Under the pieces are notes generated by a model that made no database searches, had not been told where the DNA came from, and saw only the letters and a program-made list of their open reading frames with translations. Below are positions 12,757-25,605 of a stretch of DNA of 64,000 nucleotides, piece by piece. The DNA comes from Psoroptes ovis (lineage: Eukaryota > Arthropoda > Arachnida > Sarcoptiformes > Psoroptidae). The stretch spans positions 620,001 through 684,000 of the forward strand of contig PQWQ01000003.1 of NCBI GenBank assembly GCA_002943765.1, given 5' to 3'. Both the position numbers and the translations under genes were made by a program. Each line of letters opens with the position of its first letter. Within the stretch, counting starts at the first letter, position 1.

Positions 12757-15700
12757 TTAATAACGTTGAGATCGATTCGAATTATTATTTGATCTATTAT
12801 CATTTCGACGTTGTTGTTGATGATGTTGTTGCGGTTGTTTATTGGTATGATTTGCATAGTCATTTGTATAATATGATGAATAAGATGATGATTGTGGTGG
12901 TGCAGTCGAATATCTGCTGCTGCTATAATTGTTGTTATTGCTTGAATAACTTGAATATTGTTGTTGTTGTTGTTGATAATAACTTGTTGAACTATAATAA
13001 TTTTGTCCAGATCGTTGTTGCTGCTGTTGTTGTGGTTGATTATAATAACTTGATGATGAATAATTTGATTGTTGTGGCTGTTGCTGACGCTGCTGCTGAT
13101 GCTGTTGATACCGATGATTATTATTGGAATGATTTCGATTATTATTATTAGCATTATTATTGTAATTTTGATTATATCCATTATAATTATTATTATTTTT
13201 ATATCGATTATTATAATCATCCGGATAATATCGATCCATATAATAATTTGGCTGTGATTGTGATGGCTGCTGTTGTTGTAAATTATATTGTTGATGACAA
13301 TAATTTTGATATCCATATTGATTATGATATTGTTCATGTCGATATTGTTCACCACCATGTTCTTTTTGTACTAAACGTTCAATCATACGATGTCCACTCA
13401 TAGCTACGTTTGCACGATCATTACGACGATTCATACCGATTATTGGTCGATAACGTTCAAAACGATCCAAATCTTGTGGTCGTAATACTGTATCTGGTTT
13501 TCGTGCATTTTTCAACATAACGGCAGGAAAAATAAAACCTTTTGGATATGTTGGATCATAAAATTCACAACACAATGTTTTAATGTAAACACTTGAATGT
13601 TCATAGCTTTTGCATAGTGATCCTGATATCAGATTTGGCCATGTTTTATCACTTTTGATCAATTGTTTATCGTTAGATGATGATTCATCATTTGTTGTAA
13701 TAATAGTTTTAATATTATCAGCTAAAATTGAATGTTGCTTTGATGTAAATATTAAATGTGAACCAAGAAGATTACGGCGTTTTTCATTTTCATTTAAATC
13801 ATCATAAACATTTTTCAATGCATTAAATAGTCTTTCTTCATCGATGAACGGTAATAATGCTACACCCATCCATGCTGCTTTTTTACCATTCAAATCAATT
13901 TTAAATGTTGTCGGATAAAAATCAATGATTGGTGAATCTTTTTCGGTCATTAATTTACGCCATGTAACTGGTAAATTTTTCGATGATGCTGCCGGGAATA
14001 CACTCATCAATTGTTCTAATGGTTTAAATGGTTTAGCGCTTGAATCAAAATTTATATCAATTTTATCAACATCACGGAAATCACTGGCAAAACATGCATA
14101 ATGAAATGGAAAAAACCATTTCCAATCGGGACAGCCTTGATAATAGTAAAGCATTACCCAACAAAGTCCTTTGAAATATTCATCAGCAACTTGTTTACTA
14201 ATCTGATTGATATTTTCTACACCAAATTTATGCTTATAATATCGATCTTTCCAGCCATCATTATGCAGTTGAACCAAATCTTCAGGTTCATCATCTTCTT
14301 CATCATTTTCATTCAAATCATCAATTTTACGTTTACAAGATGGATTTTGTTGTTGATTATTATTTTTGTCATCAGATTTTACCAACATTTTTTCCAATTT
14401 TTCGTTCGTTGATAGCTTTTTCTCTTGTTCCATATATGCTAAACGTACTTTCATCGCTTCTTCACGTGCATTTTCAAAGGTTTCAGGCCTTCGATTTGGA
14501 TCAATTATTTCTGGTTTCAACCAACGTAATTCTTGTTCTGCTTGCATCAATTTTCGACGTTTATTGCGTTCCTTGTAATTTTGATCATTTCTTTGTCGTT
14601 GTTTAAATATTTCATCTTCATATTCACCTAATTCTTGCAATATTAATTGTACACGATGCTTATTCACAAAACCATTTTTTGTCAAATACATATCGGATGG
14701 ATCTGGATATACTTCAAGCACATATTTGTATATTTTAATCAAACGATCAATAGCATTTTCACGTATTTCAAGTGATGGTAAATGAGGTAAAAAATCATTA
14801 CCGACGAAAAAACAAAGAAATACATAATCATCTATAAAACGTTCAAAATCCAGCTGTAATGATGTATTCGACCGACATTCTTTTTCTAAATATTCTCGTA
14901 ATACATTTAATCTAATGTAAATGAAATCTGTATCAGCCGGTATCATACGTTCTTCTTCAGGTTTCATTTGTCCAGTACAATCTTTCAATTCATGTCCAAG
15001 TTGCCCGCACAAATCACATGGACGGGGCTGATTTGGTTTGAATTCTTCACGTAAAATCGTAAAATTTGGTTCATGTGTTGCCAAACCTAACATTATTAGA
15101 TCAGCATCAGCACCATACAGACAATGTGATAGATTTGCATCATAATTTTTAGATGCTTTTTGTTTACGAATATAATCCATGATTTTATGTTCACCTTCAC
15201 CAGGAACTGATGCATCACTCAATATGACTACCAAATCTTTTGGCCAAATAGAGTGTACATCATCATATTCATCACTCAATTTTCTATTGATCCATTCACG
15301 TAATGCTTCACTTAAATTTATCATAAAATCAGTACCAGGTGTAATAACATTAGAATCGAAATGTTCAGAATCTTCTTTTTCGGGCACGACAATACCACGT
15401 GATAACAGATCATCTTTTACTTTTTGTATTTGAATCAATTTTTCATAAGAATCTTGTGCAGCACGAAAACGTCGTGAACGTTGTTGATTCATTTTAGCAC
15501 GTGGTGCAACACCATCAATAGCCATGTATAATAATTTTTTTGGTCGTACAATTTTCATTATATTTTCTACATATTCAAATATAGCTAAAAACATTTCCTC
15601 TTCATTCGCTGGTGGTGGTTTATTTTCTGGATGACTACATGGATGTATGATGCCATTCATATCCAGATAAAGATTATCGAAATGATATTCACCTTTAACA

Positions 15701-15771
15701 CCATCATCACAATGTACAACGATGGATGGATATTTTTTTGATAACCATCGGAAAAATGCAGGGACTCCCAT
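12757..15771 (-). CDS. XRN2: 5'-3' exoribonuclease 2 (XRN2/Rat1)
   Basis: Nuclear processive 5'-3' exoribonuclease that degrades 5'-monophosphate RNA, acting in torpedo transcription termination and in rRNA/snoRNA trimming. One uninterrupted exon of 1004 aa, starting MGVPAFFRWLSKKYPSIV, the invariant XRN N-terminus. Catalytic acidic residues are present: LYLDMNG (Asp37), AIDGVAPRAKMNQQRSRRF (Asp86), ILSDASVPGEGEH (Asp186, Glu192, Glu194), YGADADLIMLGL (Asp222, Asp224) and FFVGNDFLPHLPS. A CCHC zinc knuckle (Cys252, Cys255, His260, Cys265), typical of XRN2 and absent from cytoplasmic XRN1, fixes the paralogue. The last roughly 220 residues are a Tyr/Gln/Asn/Ser-rich low-complexity tail. It is convergent with the LysA-like gene (250 bp between stops) and divergent from KRI1 (264 bp). 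Confidence 0.96.
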   Translation of the reverse strand: MGVPAFFRWLSKKYPSIVVHCDDGVKGEYHFDNLYLDMNGIIHPCSHPENKPPPANEEEMFLAIFEYVENIMKIVRPKKLLYMAIDGVAPRAKMNQQRSRRFRAAQDSYEKLIQIQKVKDDLLSRGIVVPEKEDSEHFDSNVITPGTDFMINLSEALREWINRKLSDEYDDVHSIWPKDLVVILSDASVPGEGEHKIMDYIRKQKASKNYDANLSHCLYGADADLIMLGLATHEPNFTILREEFKPNQPRPCDLCGQLGHELKDCTGQMKPEEERMIPADTDFIYIRLNVLREYLEKECRSNTSLQLDFERFIDDYVFLCFFVGNDFLPHLPSLEIRENAIDRLIKIYKYVLEVYPDPSDMYLTKNGFVNKHRVQLILQELGEYEDEIFKQRQRNDQNYKERNKRRKLMQAEQELRWLKPEIIDPNRRPETFENAREEAMKVRLAYMEQEKKLSTNEKLEKMLVKSDDKNNNQQQNPSCKRKIDDLNENDEEDDEPEDLVQLHNDGWKDRYYKHKFGVENINQISKQVADEYFKGLCWVMLYYYQGCPDWKWFFPFHYACFASDFRDVDKIDINFDSSAKPFKPLEQLMSVFPAASSKNLPVTWRKLMTEKDSPIIDFYPTTFKIDLNGKKAAWMGVALLPFIDEERLFNALKNVYDDLNENEKRRNLLGSHLIFTSKQHSILADNIKTIITTNDESSSNDKQLIKSDKTWPNLISGSLCKSYEHSSVYIKTLCCEFYDPTYPKGFIFPAVMLKNARKPDTVLRPQDLDRFERYRPIIGMNRRNDRANVAMSGHRMIERLVQKEHGGEQYRHEQYHNQYGYQNYCHQQYNLQQQQPSQSQPNYYMDRYYPDDYNNRYKNNNNYNGYNQNYNNNANNNNRNHSNNNHRYQQHQQQRQQQPQQSNYSSSSYYNQPQQQQQQRSGQNYYSSTSYYQQQQQQYSSYSSNNNNYSSSRYSTAPPQSSSYSSYYTNDYANHTNKQPQQHHQQQRRNDNRSNNNSNRSQRY

Positions 15772-16035
15772 TTGATTATTATTAATTAATAATATTTAAA
15801 AATCTCGAAATTAGAAATTATTTAGAAATTAACAAAATAAAATTTCAGTTGAAATATGGTCAAGAAAAATTGAATTAATAAAATTTAGAAAACAAAAATG
15901 TAAACAAAATTGCATCACGCACTTTATGAATAACGTAAAACGTGGATTTTTTTTTCAAAATAAATTCTCGTGTTTTCAATTTTTGTTTTTAAATTAATTT
16001 CAAATGTTTGAAACCATTTAATCAATAATTCAAGA
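15772..16035. promoter_or_regulatory. Divergent XRN2/KRI1 promoter region
   Basis: This 264-bp gap between the two start codons must contain both promoters and 5' leaders. It has TCACGCA at 15915-15921 directly followed by CTTTATGAA at 15922-15930. Both words recur exactly in the VHL/CARS2 divergent promoter. No TATA box is placed convincingly in this AT-rich background. Confidence 0.5.
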
Positions 16036-18165
16036 ATGAATTCATCTAAATTCCAGAAAGCAACACTATTCGATGATGATGATGATGACAGTAATAATAA
16101 TGATGAGAATCAATCATCAATAAACACGGAAAATTTATATGCAAAAAAATATGATGATTGGCGTCGTAAAGAAGAGTTACAAAAATTAAAAGATAAATAT
16201 GGTGATAATCTGGATATTATGTCCGAAATTGATGATGATGATGATGATCATGGCAAAAATGGAAATCTTTCAAGTGATGATGATGATGATGACGATGAAG
16301 ATGATGATAGTGAATCATTGTCTGACAATGCAAACATATTTGATGATGATTTTTTCTCCGTATATTCTGCATTGAAAAATAGAGACGAAAAAATCTATGA
16401 TAAAAATTATCGTTTTTTCAAAGATGAACAATCAAATGATAATGATGACAATGACGATAATGAAGGTGAAAACGAGCATGATACGAATAAAAAATCAAAA
16501 CAGAATCAAAAATTGACATTACAAGAATATCATCAAAAATTGATCGAAGAAAAAAAAGGTATCACCGAAGAAGATGAACAAATAATAAATGGTAATGATA
16601 ATACGAATAGTCAAAAAGAACCTGAAGGTTATTATGAAGAACTTTATAATATACGTAAAAATATCAATGATATTTTCGAAGGCAAATCAAATGAAGACGA
16701 AGACGATGGAGATTTGTTCAAGGTTAAAAATTCTGAAAAATCAAAGGCAACAACAACAAATAAACCCAAAACAGTACCAGATTTTTGGGCAGATGATAAT
16801 AAATTGGATGAAGATGAAAAATTTTTAAAACAATACGTATTGAATTGTGGCCGTGTGTCGATTGATTTGAATACAAATTCAAACAAAAATGACAATCGAT
16901 ATAAAAATGTTGATAGTCATTTCAAAGTTTCTGAAGATGTCACTTCAGAAGTGTCCAGCGAAGAGAAAAAATCAATCATTCAAAATATTCAAGAAAATTT
17001 AAATGTACCGAAATATCATTATGAAGAACCAGATGCAACTATTATCAAACGTTATCCTCGAAACATTGAATCCGTTCGCAATACAATGGAAGCAAATGAA
17101 AAAAAATCCAAACGTGCTGAAAAACGTAAACAAAAACGTTTGGAAAAAGAACAAGAATTAAAACAGTTAAGACGTATGAAACGTGAAGAAATTCAAAAGA
17201 AAATTGAACAATTAAAAAATATTTCTAATAATGACCACTTGGATTATAAAGATATTGATTTGAATGTCATCATAGATGATGAGACAGATTTTGATCCAGA
17301 AAAATATGATCAAAAAATGAAATTATTGTTCAATGATGATTATTATAACATAGAAAATGATGATAAAATAAAACCAAAATTTGACCACCTACCTGAAATC
17401 GATGATGAGATGCAAGAAGAAATGGAAAATGAGATGAAAATTATACGTAAAAAACACAATAAAAAGAAATTGATAAAACAAAATAAAAATATAATGGCCG
17501 ATGATGATATTGGTCTATATGATGATCTGATTGGTGGCGATTTGCCGACACGTTTTCGTTATCGTATGGTTGAACCGAATGATTTCGGTTTGACTGATGA
17601 GGAGATATTGTTCGCTGATGATAAAGAATTGAATCGTTGGTGTTCGCTGAAGAAAATGACACAATATCGTTCAAAAGAACAAGAACAATATGATCTTAAA
17701 GTTTACAGACAAAAATCACAAAATGAACAATTAAAAAGAAAAATTTTAAAAAGTCTGTACACAGATCAAACAGAACAAGAACAAAACGAAATTGACAATG
17801 AAATTCAAGTGCGAAAAAGTCTGATTCCTATTGAGCAGTCTCAACCAGCTGAAAAACCGCAAAATGTTCAAATAAATAATGCAACCGCGAAACGTAAACG
17901 TCGTAAAAAGCGTAAATCAAACAAATTGCAACCAGATCAACCTGAGTCAGATGTCATACCATCAAATAATGAACCATCATCGAATAAACCGACTGAATCA
18001 GATCAAACGGCGCCAAAAAAATCACGAAAAAGAAAAAGAAGACAACGATTTAGCAGTGGTACAGCTTCTAATAATGATAATGATCAAATGATTGCTGGTG
18101 TTAGTGTTCAACGATTAAAATCTTATGGTATAAGTAATCGTGAAATGAAAAGAATGCGTAAATAA
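16036..18165 (+). CDS. KRI1: KRI1 homologue, ribosome biogenesis factor
   Basis: Nucleolar protein needed for 40S subunit assembly and early pre-rRNA processing (known for yeast Kri1). Single exon, 709 aa. Family blocks: YAKKYDDWRRKEELQKLKDK near residue 40, then a highly acidic Asp/Asn/Glu stretch, FFKDEQ and LTLQEYHQKLIEE, a charged Lys/Arg/Glu helical region around 355-400 (KKSKRAEKRKQKRLEKEQE), and the strongly conserved C-terminal Kri1 block LPTRFRYRMVEPNDFGLTDE followed by ILFADDKELN and LKKMTQYR at about 505-555. A basic tail with several KRKRRKK-type nuclear/nucleolar localisation signals follows. The start is the first ATG in frame, 264 bp from that of XRN2. Poly(A) signal AATAAA at 18209-18214. 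Confidence 0.93.
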   Translation: MNSSKFQKATLFDDDDDDSNNNDENQSSINTENLYAKKYDDWRRKEELQKLKDKYGDNLDIMSEIDDDDDDHGKNGNLSSDDDDDDDEDDDSESLSDNANIFDDDFFSVYSALKNRDEKIYDKNYRFFKDEQSNDNDDNDDNEGENEHDTNKKSKQNQKLTLQEYHQKLIEEKKGITEEDEQIINGNDNTNSQKEPEGYYEELYNIRKNINDIFEGKSNEDEDDGDLFKVKNSEKSKATTTNKPKTVPDFWADDNKLDEDEKFLKQYVLNCGRVSIDLNTNSNKNDNRYKNVDSHFKVSEDVTSEVSSEEKKSIIQNIQENLNVPKYHYEEPDATIIKRYPRNIESVRNTMEANEKKSKRAEKRKQKRLEKEQELKQLRRMKREEIQKKIEQLKNISNNDHLDYKDIDLNVIIDDETDFDPEKYDQKMKLLFNDDYYNIENDDKIKPKFDHLPEIDDEMQEEMENEMKIIRKKHNKKKLIKQNKNIMADDDIGLYDDLIGGDLPTRFRYRMVEPNDFGLTDEEILFADDKELNRWCSLKKMTQYRSKEQEQYDLKVYRQKSQNEQLKRKILKSLYTDQTEQEQNEIDNEIQVRKSLIPIEQSQPAEKPQNVQINNATAKRKRRKKRKSNKLQPDQPESDVIPSNNEPSSNKPTESDQTAPKKSRKRKRRQRFSSGTASNNDNDQMIAGVSVQRLKSYGISNREMKRMRK

Positions 18166-18384
18166 TTTATTGTTTCATCCTCAATTTTATTCCCATTATT
18201 AATTCGTTAATAAAATTATAAATAAAATTAATTTAAAAATTAAAACAATTAATTACTATTAATTCCATTAAATGATAAACAATTACCACAATGTCATGTT
18301 ATAAATAATGTTAAACAATATTCGTAAAGATAGATAATTGTCACATATAAATTTCCATAATTTAAAAAATTCAAATTTTTTTTT

Positions 18385-20858
18385 TTATAAGAATTTTTTG
18401 ACCATTGATGGCATTGCAATCAAAGTGGTTAGAATAATCACCAATAAACCAATCAGTAAAATATAAATAAATAATAGTAAATAACGTAATTTTGATGATT
18501 TTGTTGATGTAGTCGATGATGATGGTGGTAATGATGATTGATTTTGATTATAAGTATTATAATTATTATTACTATAACGTTGATCATGTAAATTTTGCAT
18601 TGCAATATCCGGTGATTCTGTGAATCGAAAGGAAATTGGATCGATGATTCATGAATTTGGTATTTTTGTTGTCAAAATACTTACTCAGACCATTGGAAAT
18701 TGCATTTGATGAATGTGATAACGATGATGATATACAAAATGAATGAAATTGAAATAATAAATGTAATAATACATGACAAAATATCCACAGTATTGCTATG
18801 TACAAAAATGAATCGGGTAGATTGGCCAATTTAAGTTTACTTGCTAATAATATTGCAGCTGCGGCCGTTATTTGTCCAGCCGTACCACCGAACCAATGAG
18901 CCCAATTAAACAGCCATCTTTTAGGTGTACCTGGATGTGGACGAAACATGGCACCAATCGGTTGTAATATGGCAAATATAAATGCTATTGAACCTAGTAT
19001 TTGATGTAAGCCCTATTTTTTCGAAATGAAATTCAGAAATTTAGGAAAAATAAACTATCGAATTCACAATGGATAAGTAACTGACCACACGATATTCTTG
19101 TAGATAATAAAATATACAAATCTGGGCAATAATCATCAAACAAATGCTGACGACCATCAAAAATCGATGAAACTACATATGGGAGAAATTCAATTTAAAA
19201 TTCTTAGAAACTGAAATCAGAGATATACATACAGCGAACCAAATTTGTACACCGCAAAGTAAACTACCTGGCCATGATGTCTTGAAATAACGTGCCAATG
19301 TGATTGCTATAGGTACGGTGCCGAACCAAGCGATCAACATCAAAGAACCTGCGAAGAGAGAATCAAGAATGATTGAATGAAGAATCAAATAAAAAAACAA
19401 ATTACCATGAATACGTATCAATACTGTGAGATCATTATTCTGTGTTAAACTACCAGCTTTGATTGATTCGAAATTCAATGTTTCAGATGTACGTAATTTT
19501 TGATCATGATAATCTTTTTGTTGTTCAGCATTATCATTCATATCATATGATCCTGATGCTAAAAATACGAAATATGATCGTTTCTCCAAGTCATAATCTC
19601 GATTACTGATTGTGAATTGTTTTCGATTAAATTTCCAATTACATTCAACAATACCATTATTGAATTGTGTTTGTTGATTTTTTAATAAATTATTTTTTGC
19701 ACTTGCCGATAATGGTCTATTTCTTTTGCCAATATTTTCACTCAGATCGATTTGTACTTTACCATTTTGATCGGCTAAACAATCGACGACGAAATCATTG
19801 CCCATACGATTATCATCAGAAAATGCCATCGAATAATATAAATTCGATGATAATGGGGATGATGGTTTAGCTTGTAAACTGAAATTATTATCATCATCAT
19901 CAGCATTGTCTTTCCATACTAAAATAAAAGAATTATAATCAAAGATTAAGAATCAGTTGAGGATCGAAAATAATTTATGAAAACGAAAAAACAAACCTGA
20001 CATTAATGCAATACAAGATTTACTTTCCACACAATTACTATCAGCATCATCATTAGGTAATCCAATACATAACCTATTTTCACATTGTTTATAATTTAAG
20101 CCATTACCATTATCATTATCATTGGTATCATAATCATTATTATTATTATTATTATTATCATTATCAATCAATTTTGAATATGTCATTGAATCAATTGATC
20201 GACCATTGTGTAGATATATCACATCAGATTTGATATTATTCCAATATGCTTGTTTAACTTGTACGACTGTAGCTTTGAAATAAAAACTACCATTATATTT
20301 GTTTGCATTGTTCAATATCCATCTTGATTTGACTATTGTTTTCGGTTCACCATTTGAATGTGTCCAGGTATTCTTATTTAAATGAGATGTACAATTAATT
20401 AATACGATGATTTGTTAATCAATTAAACTTACCTGTATTTGTGATAAACAACTTTTCGTTATCGTATTGTTCGATATCGTTGCAAAATATCCATCATCAT
20501 TAATTAATTCGTCATTATTATTTGTATTCATCAATTTTCTTGATTGTATCATAAAACCAGCAAATGTATGATGTTCAATTGATTCAAGTTCAACATCAAT
20601 TATCATTATTGTTGTCGATGATGTAGAATCATATCGAATATTTAATTTATATGGAAATTGATTATTTTGTCGCTGCTGTTGTTGCTGTTGATTATTACCA
20701 TGTCCAGGTATCATTGATTCACAAATACGACGAGAATTGGGTGCACCACTGCTATATGCATCAATTTCATTGTGATCATTCATTAATACTAACAATAAAA
20801 TAATTACAAATGTAATTATTCTCATCGAATAATGATAATAATTGAAATTATAAGCCAT
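18385..20858 (-). CDS. Reeler-DOMON-cytochrome b561 membrane protein (FRRS1/SDR2-like ferric reductase)
   Basis: Seven exons (20433-20858, 19997-20372, 19406-19918, 19233-19348, 19086-19172, 18685-19012, 18385-18617), all with GT/AG borders and consistent phases, give 692 aa. A signal peptide (VIILLLVLMN) is followed by a Reeler domain with the typical YSSGAP...C..M.PGHG opening, then a DOMON domain (SMAFSDDNRMGNDFVVDC), then a cytochrome b561 transmembrane core. The four haem-ligand histidines are in place: IRIHGSLML (438), FHRFLMVV (479), GLHQILG (509) and FNWAHWFGG (545). A last hydrophobic helix precedes the C-terminus. By family it transfers electrons across a membrane, probably reducing ferric iron outside the cytosol. 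Met1 or Met12 (codon at 20825) could start translation; the second gives a better signal peptide. Confidence 0.9.
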
Positions 20859-23800
20859 ATTCGGGCAATAAAAAAAACAAAAGATGAATGCACTTTACGA
20901 ATCTAATGGATGAATAAATGTAAAAATAAAATTATGTAAATTATTATATTCAAAAATCTATTATTTTAATTCAATACAATTTAATAGTTGAAAAGCAAAA
21001 CAAATGCAATTTCACATGTAATTTTCACATATACAAACAACAAGCAAAGCATAAAAATAAAGTGATCAAAGTATTAATAACCTTTAATTTCACACACATG
21101 AACAATAAGTAATAGACAATAAGTAATAATCATGAATAGCAACTAATCACTTGAACATCGGCAATAATAATAATAATCACTTTAATAAAACTCAAACTTA
21201 TGAATCGATTGAATACAAATAAACAAATGAATAATATTCGTTTCTAATAGTTCAAATCAACGAAATGATGAAAATAAAATGAAATAAAATTCAAACCTTT
21301 CAAACAAACCATCAATGATTTTCACATATAACAATTGACATAAGAAATACCTTGAATTTTGTATTTTTCTTCAAATTTTAATTTGACTGAATTGATTGTA
21401 ATAATAGAAAGTAATAATGATGATAATAATAAAATTCAATAACATCAACAATAAAGTGTTATTTCAATTCAAATGAATTCAAAGGGAAAATCAAATTAAT
21501 TTTTATTTTATGATTATTTCATTTGAAGGTAAATTATGTAATGATGATTATAATAGATACGTGAGGGGATGAATAATTCAAATATTCTTGAATGAAATTC
21601 TTTAAGAAAATTTCAAACCAAGGAACATCTCTTTATTGAATCATATAATTCAAGGTGTGATTCGTGAAAATGAAATTTTAATTTGAATCAAATTTATTCA
21701 TGAATTTTTGAATGATGATTTACAATTATTCAAACACAATTCACAGATGCAACAAGTGAACAATAGGTTTTGAAATTGAATATTATTTGAAATGAAAATT
21801 TTATCGTAGGTTTCATTGTTTCAATTTGTGTTGCTGGTTATTCACATTTGAAAATTCTTGGTAATCCATCGACAAAAAATTTAATGGAAAAATAATTGAA
21901 TATTTAACAAGTGGTGGCTTTGAACGATTTCCAGGTCAAAGGTCTTAGCTAGTCTTTGCTGGCAAAGCAGTTTGTCATTATTCGAATGAAACTATTCAAA
22001 ATGAATAAATTGACCGTCAAACTGACCATTTGAAATCATGATTTTTGCTGATCATAATCAAAGACGAGAAGAGAAAAAATATTGTTAAATGACAAGACAA
22101 TCAAATTACATAAATATTCACATACAAATGCACAATACAATGATAAATCAAATGATGATTATGATAATAATAATGATTATGATGATGATGATGTCAAATT
22201 TATCAAAAAAAAGATTTATTTTTCTTTTGTTATTCAAATTTTCAATGAAAATTTCTATTTTCAAATCAGTGATCATTCAAAATTTATCATTGAATCATGT
22301 TAATAATGATAATGATAATAATGATTTTCACGTGATCGGAGATTTTTTTGATGATATTTTTCACTTATCGATTCAGAGACAATGACTCGACTAAATTTCC
22401 TTTGAAGCATTCATTCATTTACATATGTTGGTACAGTCAAATTTCGGACGCAAAATTGGACACAAAATTGACATCCGATGCGTTCAATCTTGCGATGTCT
22501 TGCAACATGTGATTTTCAGAAGTAAAAACCACAAATTTTTCAAGAAAAATTTCCTTTTCTCTTTTTTACAATTTCTTCCAAAGGTAAAGCAACGAAAATT
22601 TTGAAAATTCAAGGCGAACATTTCTTACATTTTCATTCATTTTCGCTCTTGAACAAACATAATGATAATCAATTGACATTGTCATTAGAAAAATTTTCTT
22701 TGAATCATTTCAAAAAAAAAATTGTTTCAACAAAAAAGAAACAAGTGTACAAATGTCGATTTTGAATTTGATTCGATATTATTATTATTATTATTATCAT
22801 TAATTTTTTTCAACGAATTTTCAAAGACATTGATCCATGATGATTGAAGGTTGATTCAATAATAATGAATTGTTGTTCAACAATTGTACCTTATTGTGTT
22901 GATTGAATATCGATTAATTTTATTTGAAATTTTGCTTGAAAAATTTCATTAAACTTTATCGGAGAAAATGAATCATTTTCCTCACTAAAAAGCCCGAGAT
23001 GACTTGAACATGAACATGAAATACAAAAAAAAATGTAAATCACGAATTCAACGATAGGTGATCTACATAAATAATTACATTCCATGATTCTAAAATATTT
23101 CAGAAATTTTTTTGATTTCACTTACCTTAGAAATATTTAAAATATTTTCATTTATTTTTCAATTGAGTTCATTGAATTAATTATGATGCATTGATTTAAG
23201 AAAACTTAAGTCTAAGTGTCAGAATTTGCGTATCATTCCGATACTTGACGAATTCGTTGTTTTTCAACAATTTAAAAAATTGTTTTAGTTGGTTGTTTGA
23301 TTATTTTTTTCAATTACAATATTGGAAAAAATAATGACGAATTTTCACTCTTCAATGGTTGATAATGGCAACCGAATCGATTCAGTCGATGATTGATGAA
23401 TAAAAAATTTTGAAAATATAAATAATCATAGGAATCTATTTATTTGTTGCTGGTGTATTTGCACCGTTGATTAATGAATAAATGAAAAATAGATTTGATA
23501 CGAATCAAAATCACTTCACCAACAGCGAAATTCAAAATGTTTGCATTTTAAAAGTATTTTGAACTAACACGTAAATAAATAAATGTAAATATACGTGGAA
23601 AAAATGAAATAAATTGAAAATCAACAATAATCAAATACATGTGATTGATTCGAGAGAAATTGATTGTCAACAACAATTGAAATTGATTGTCAATGAGAAT
23701 TGAAATTTTAAAAAAATGAAATGACAATTTTTGCATTTTTCAAAATTTGCAAAAAGCTTCAATGACCAAATTGCCAAATAGAGAGAAATAATGAAAAATA

Positions 23801-25605
23801 TTGAAAATATTCAATGATAATCGATTATTATTATAATCAAATTAAAAATTGGAAATTATTCATTTTCAACGTGAAAATAAATATTAAAAAAAGTTTCAAA
23901 CCAATCAATCAATCTACAATCAACAATCGATTGATCAATTGATCAATCAATCAAATCAAAATTAAATTGTGATCGATTGTATGGCAAATTAACCGTTATT
24001 ATTATTGTGATTATCGTCGATATTATTATTTTCGGTAACATTGAAAAATTTTAAAATTAAATTTTTAATTTTGATTTAATTTTAAATTTAAAAATATTTA
24101 AATTTTAAAAAGATTCAAATTTAAATCCATGAAACTTACATTTGAAAAAATAAATAATTTTCAAGTATTTTAAAGGGTTAGCACATTTATAATCCGAAGA
24201 AAATTTAAAATTAAAAGAAATTCAAATTAGATTTAAATAAATGAAAGATCGTTGATGAATTTCAAAGATGTTTTTGAACTTAAAAATACACAAAAATCAC
24301 AGATGATTCACACAAACAAACACAGATTTCAATCATAAATCAATACATGAATACATCATACGTAAATGGAGAAGAATCAATCAAAAATTGATTCACTTGT
24401 TTTCCGTTAAGCAACCAACAAAAGCAATCAAATATTGATTGCCAAAAAACACATATTTCAATCGTCAATAATTGCTTTCGCTATTTTCAATTATCATATG
24501 TGCCATTAACGACTGTTAATTAACATGAAAACATTTACAAATGAATAAATATCGAATAATAAATATGAAATTAATTGATTGATTCGTTTATTTGCTGTAT
24601 GAAATATAGTGGTGTTTTAATAACATGAAAAATGAATAAAATGTTTCGTTTGAAATAAACAATGTTTGAATGAATGAATCATTGGAAAAAAAACAGAACA
24701 GAAATTTTTGTATGAAAAAAATGAAAAAATTGAAATTTATATCAAAACAACAATGAAATATCGAAAAAATGAGAGGTTTATATGTGTTGGACACTTGTTG
24801 ATTCATTTCAATAATAACAATGAAGTAAGCTGAAGTAAAAGTGAATGAAAAATGATTGAAATATACACATTCAAATGAATAATGGACCATTATTTGTAGT
24901 TGTTTGAGGTTTTTTGGCTTCCATCGCCGTATATCAGCAAAATCATTTGTTTTTACCATCAAATTTTGCTCGCCATTCATTCATCGACAAACAAACATAC
25001 AACTGCCACCACTTTATGATCGCCGAACATATGGAAAAAAACTGGATTTATTTTTCTGTGTTTTCTATTTTCTATTGATGTCTTAGACATTCTAAATAAT
25101 GGTGAAGGTATATACACTGGAAGAAATTCTTATTTTCACTTTTTTTGATCAATAAAATGAATGGATGAATGGAATGAATGGATGTAAAATCTAAAAAGTT
25201 GATTGTCAACATTTCAAATTTTGATTTCAATTTTTTGATTTCAATTGTTGCATTTGTTGTATTTTCCAATGGTAAACAATGATATATTTTCGATCATAAA
25301 GATATAATTATCTTCATTATTATTATTTTGATTCAGTTCCAAGATAATCAATCGAAAAACTCTTTCAATCATGGGCGTAAATAGTATTAATTTAATCTAA
25401 ATTTGAATTAAAATTTTGAATCAAATCAAATCCAATTTCGGTAGATGTATGAAGGTCGTGGTCAGTGATGGTGGACATTGATTAATTTCGATTATATTGG
25501 TGTATTTGAATTTATTCAATGGATGCATTTGATGATTCACTTTCAAAAAAAATGATAATAATTAATTGAGATGATTAATCAGCTTTTGATTCATTTTTTT
25601 AATCA
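20859..25605. other. Gene-free stretch of 4.7 kb
   Basis: I find no protein family, tRNA or MITE copy here. It contains AT-rich sequence with TAA/AAT and CAAT repeats and a short run of GATT/ATCAATTG words near 23910-23960. TTTATT at 25511-25516 is a candidate poly(A) signal, on the minus strand, for the ABCG-like gene. Open frames of up to about 130 codons (for example 24588-24980, minus) look like chance. Confidence 0.5.

Noticed and set aside
12753..13358. Frames overlapping the XRN2 tail on either strand
   Set aside because: They are shadows produced by trinucleotide repeats in the real XRN2 frame.
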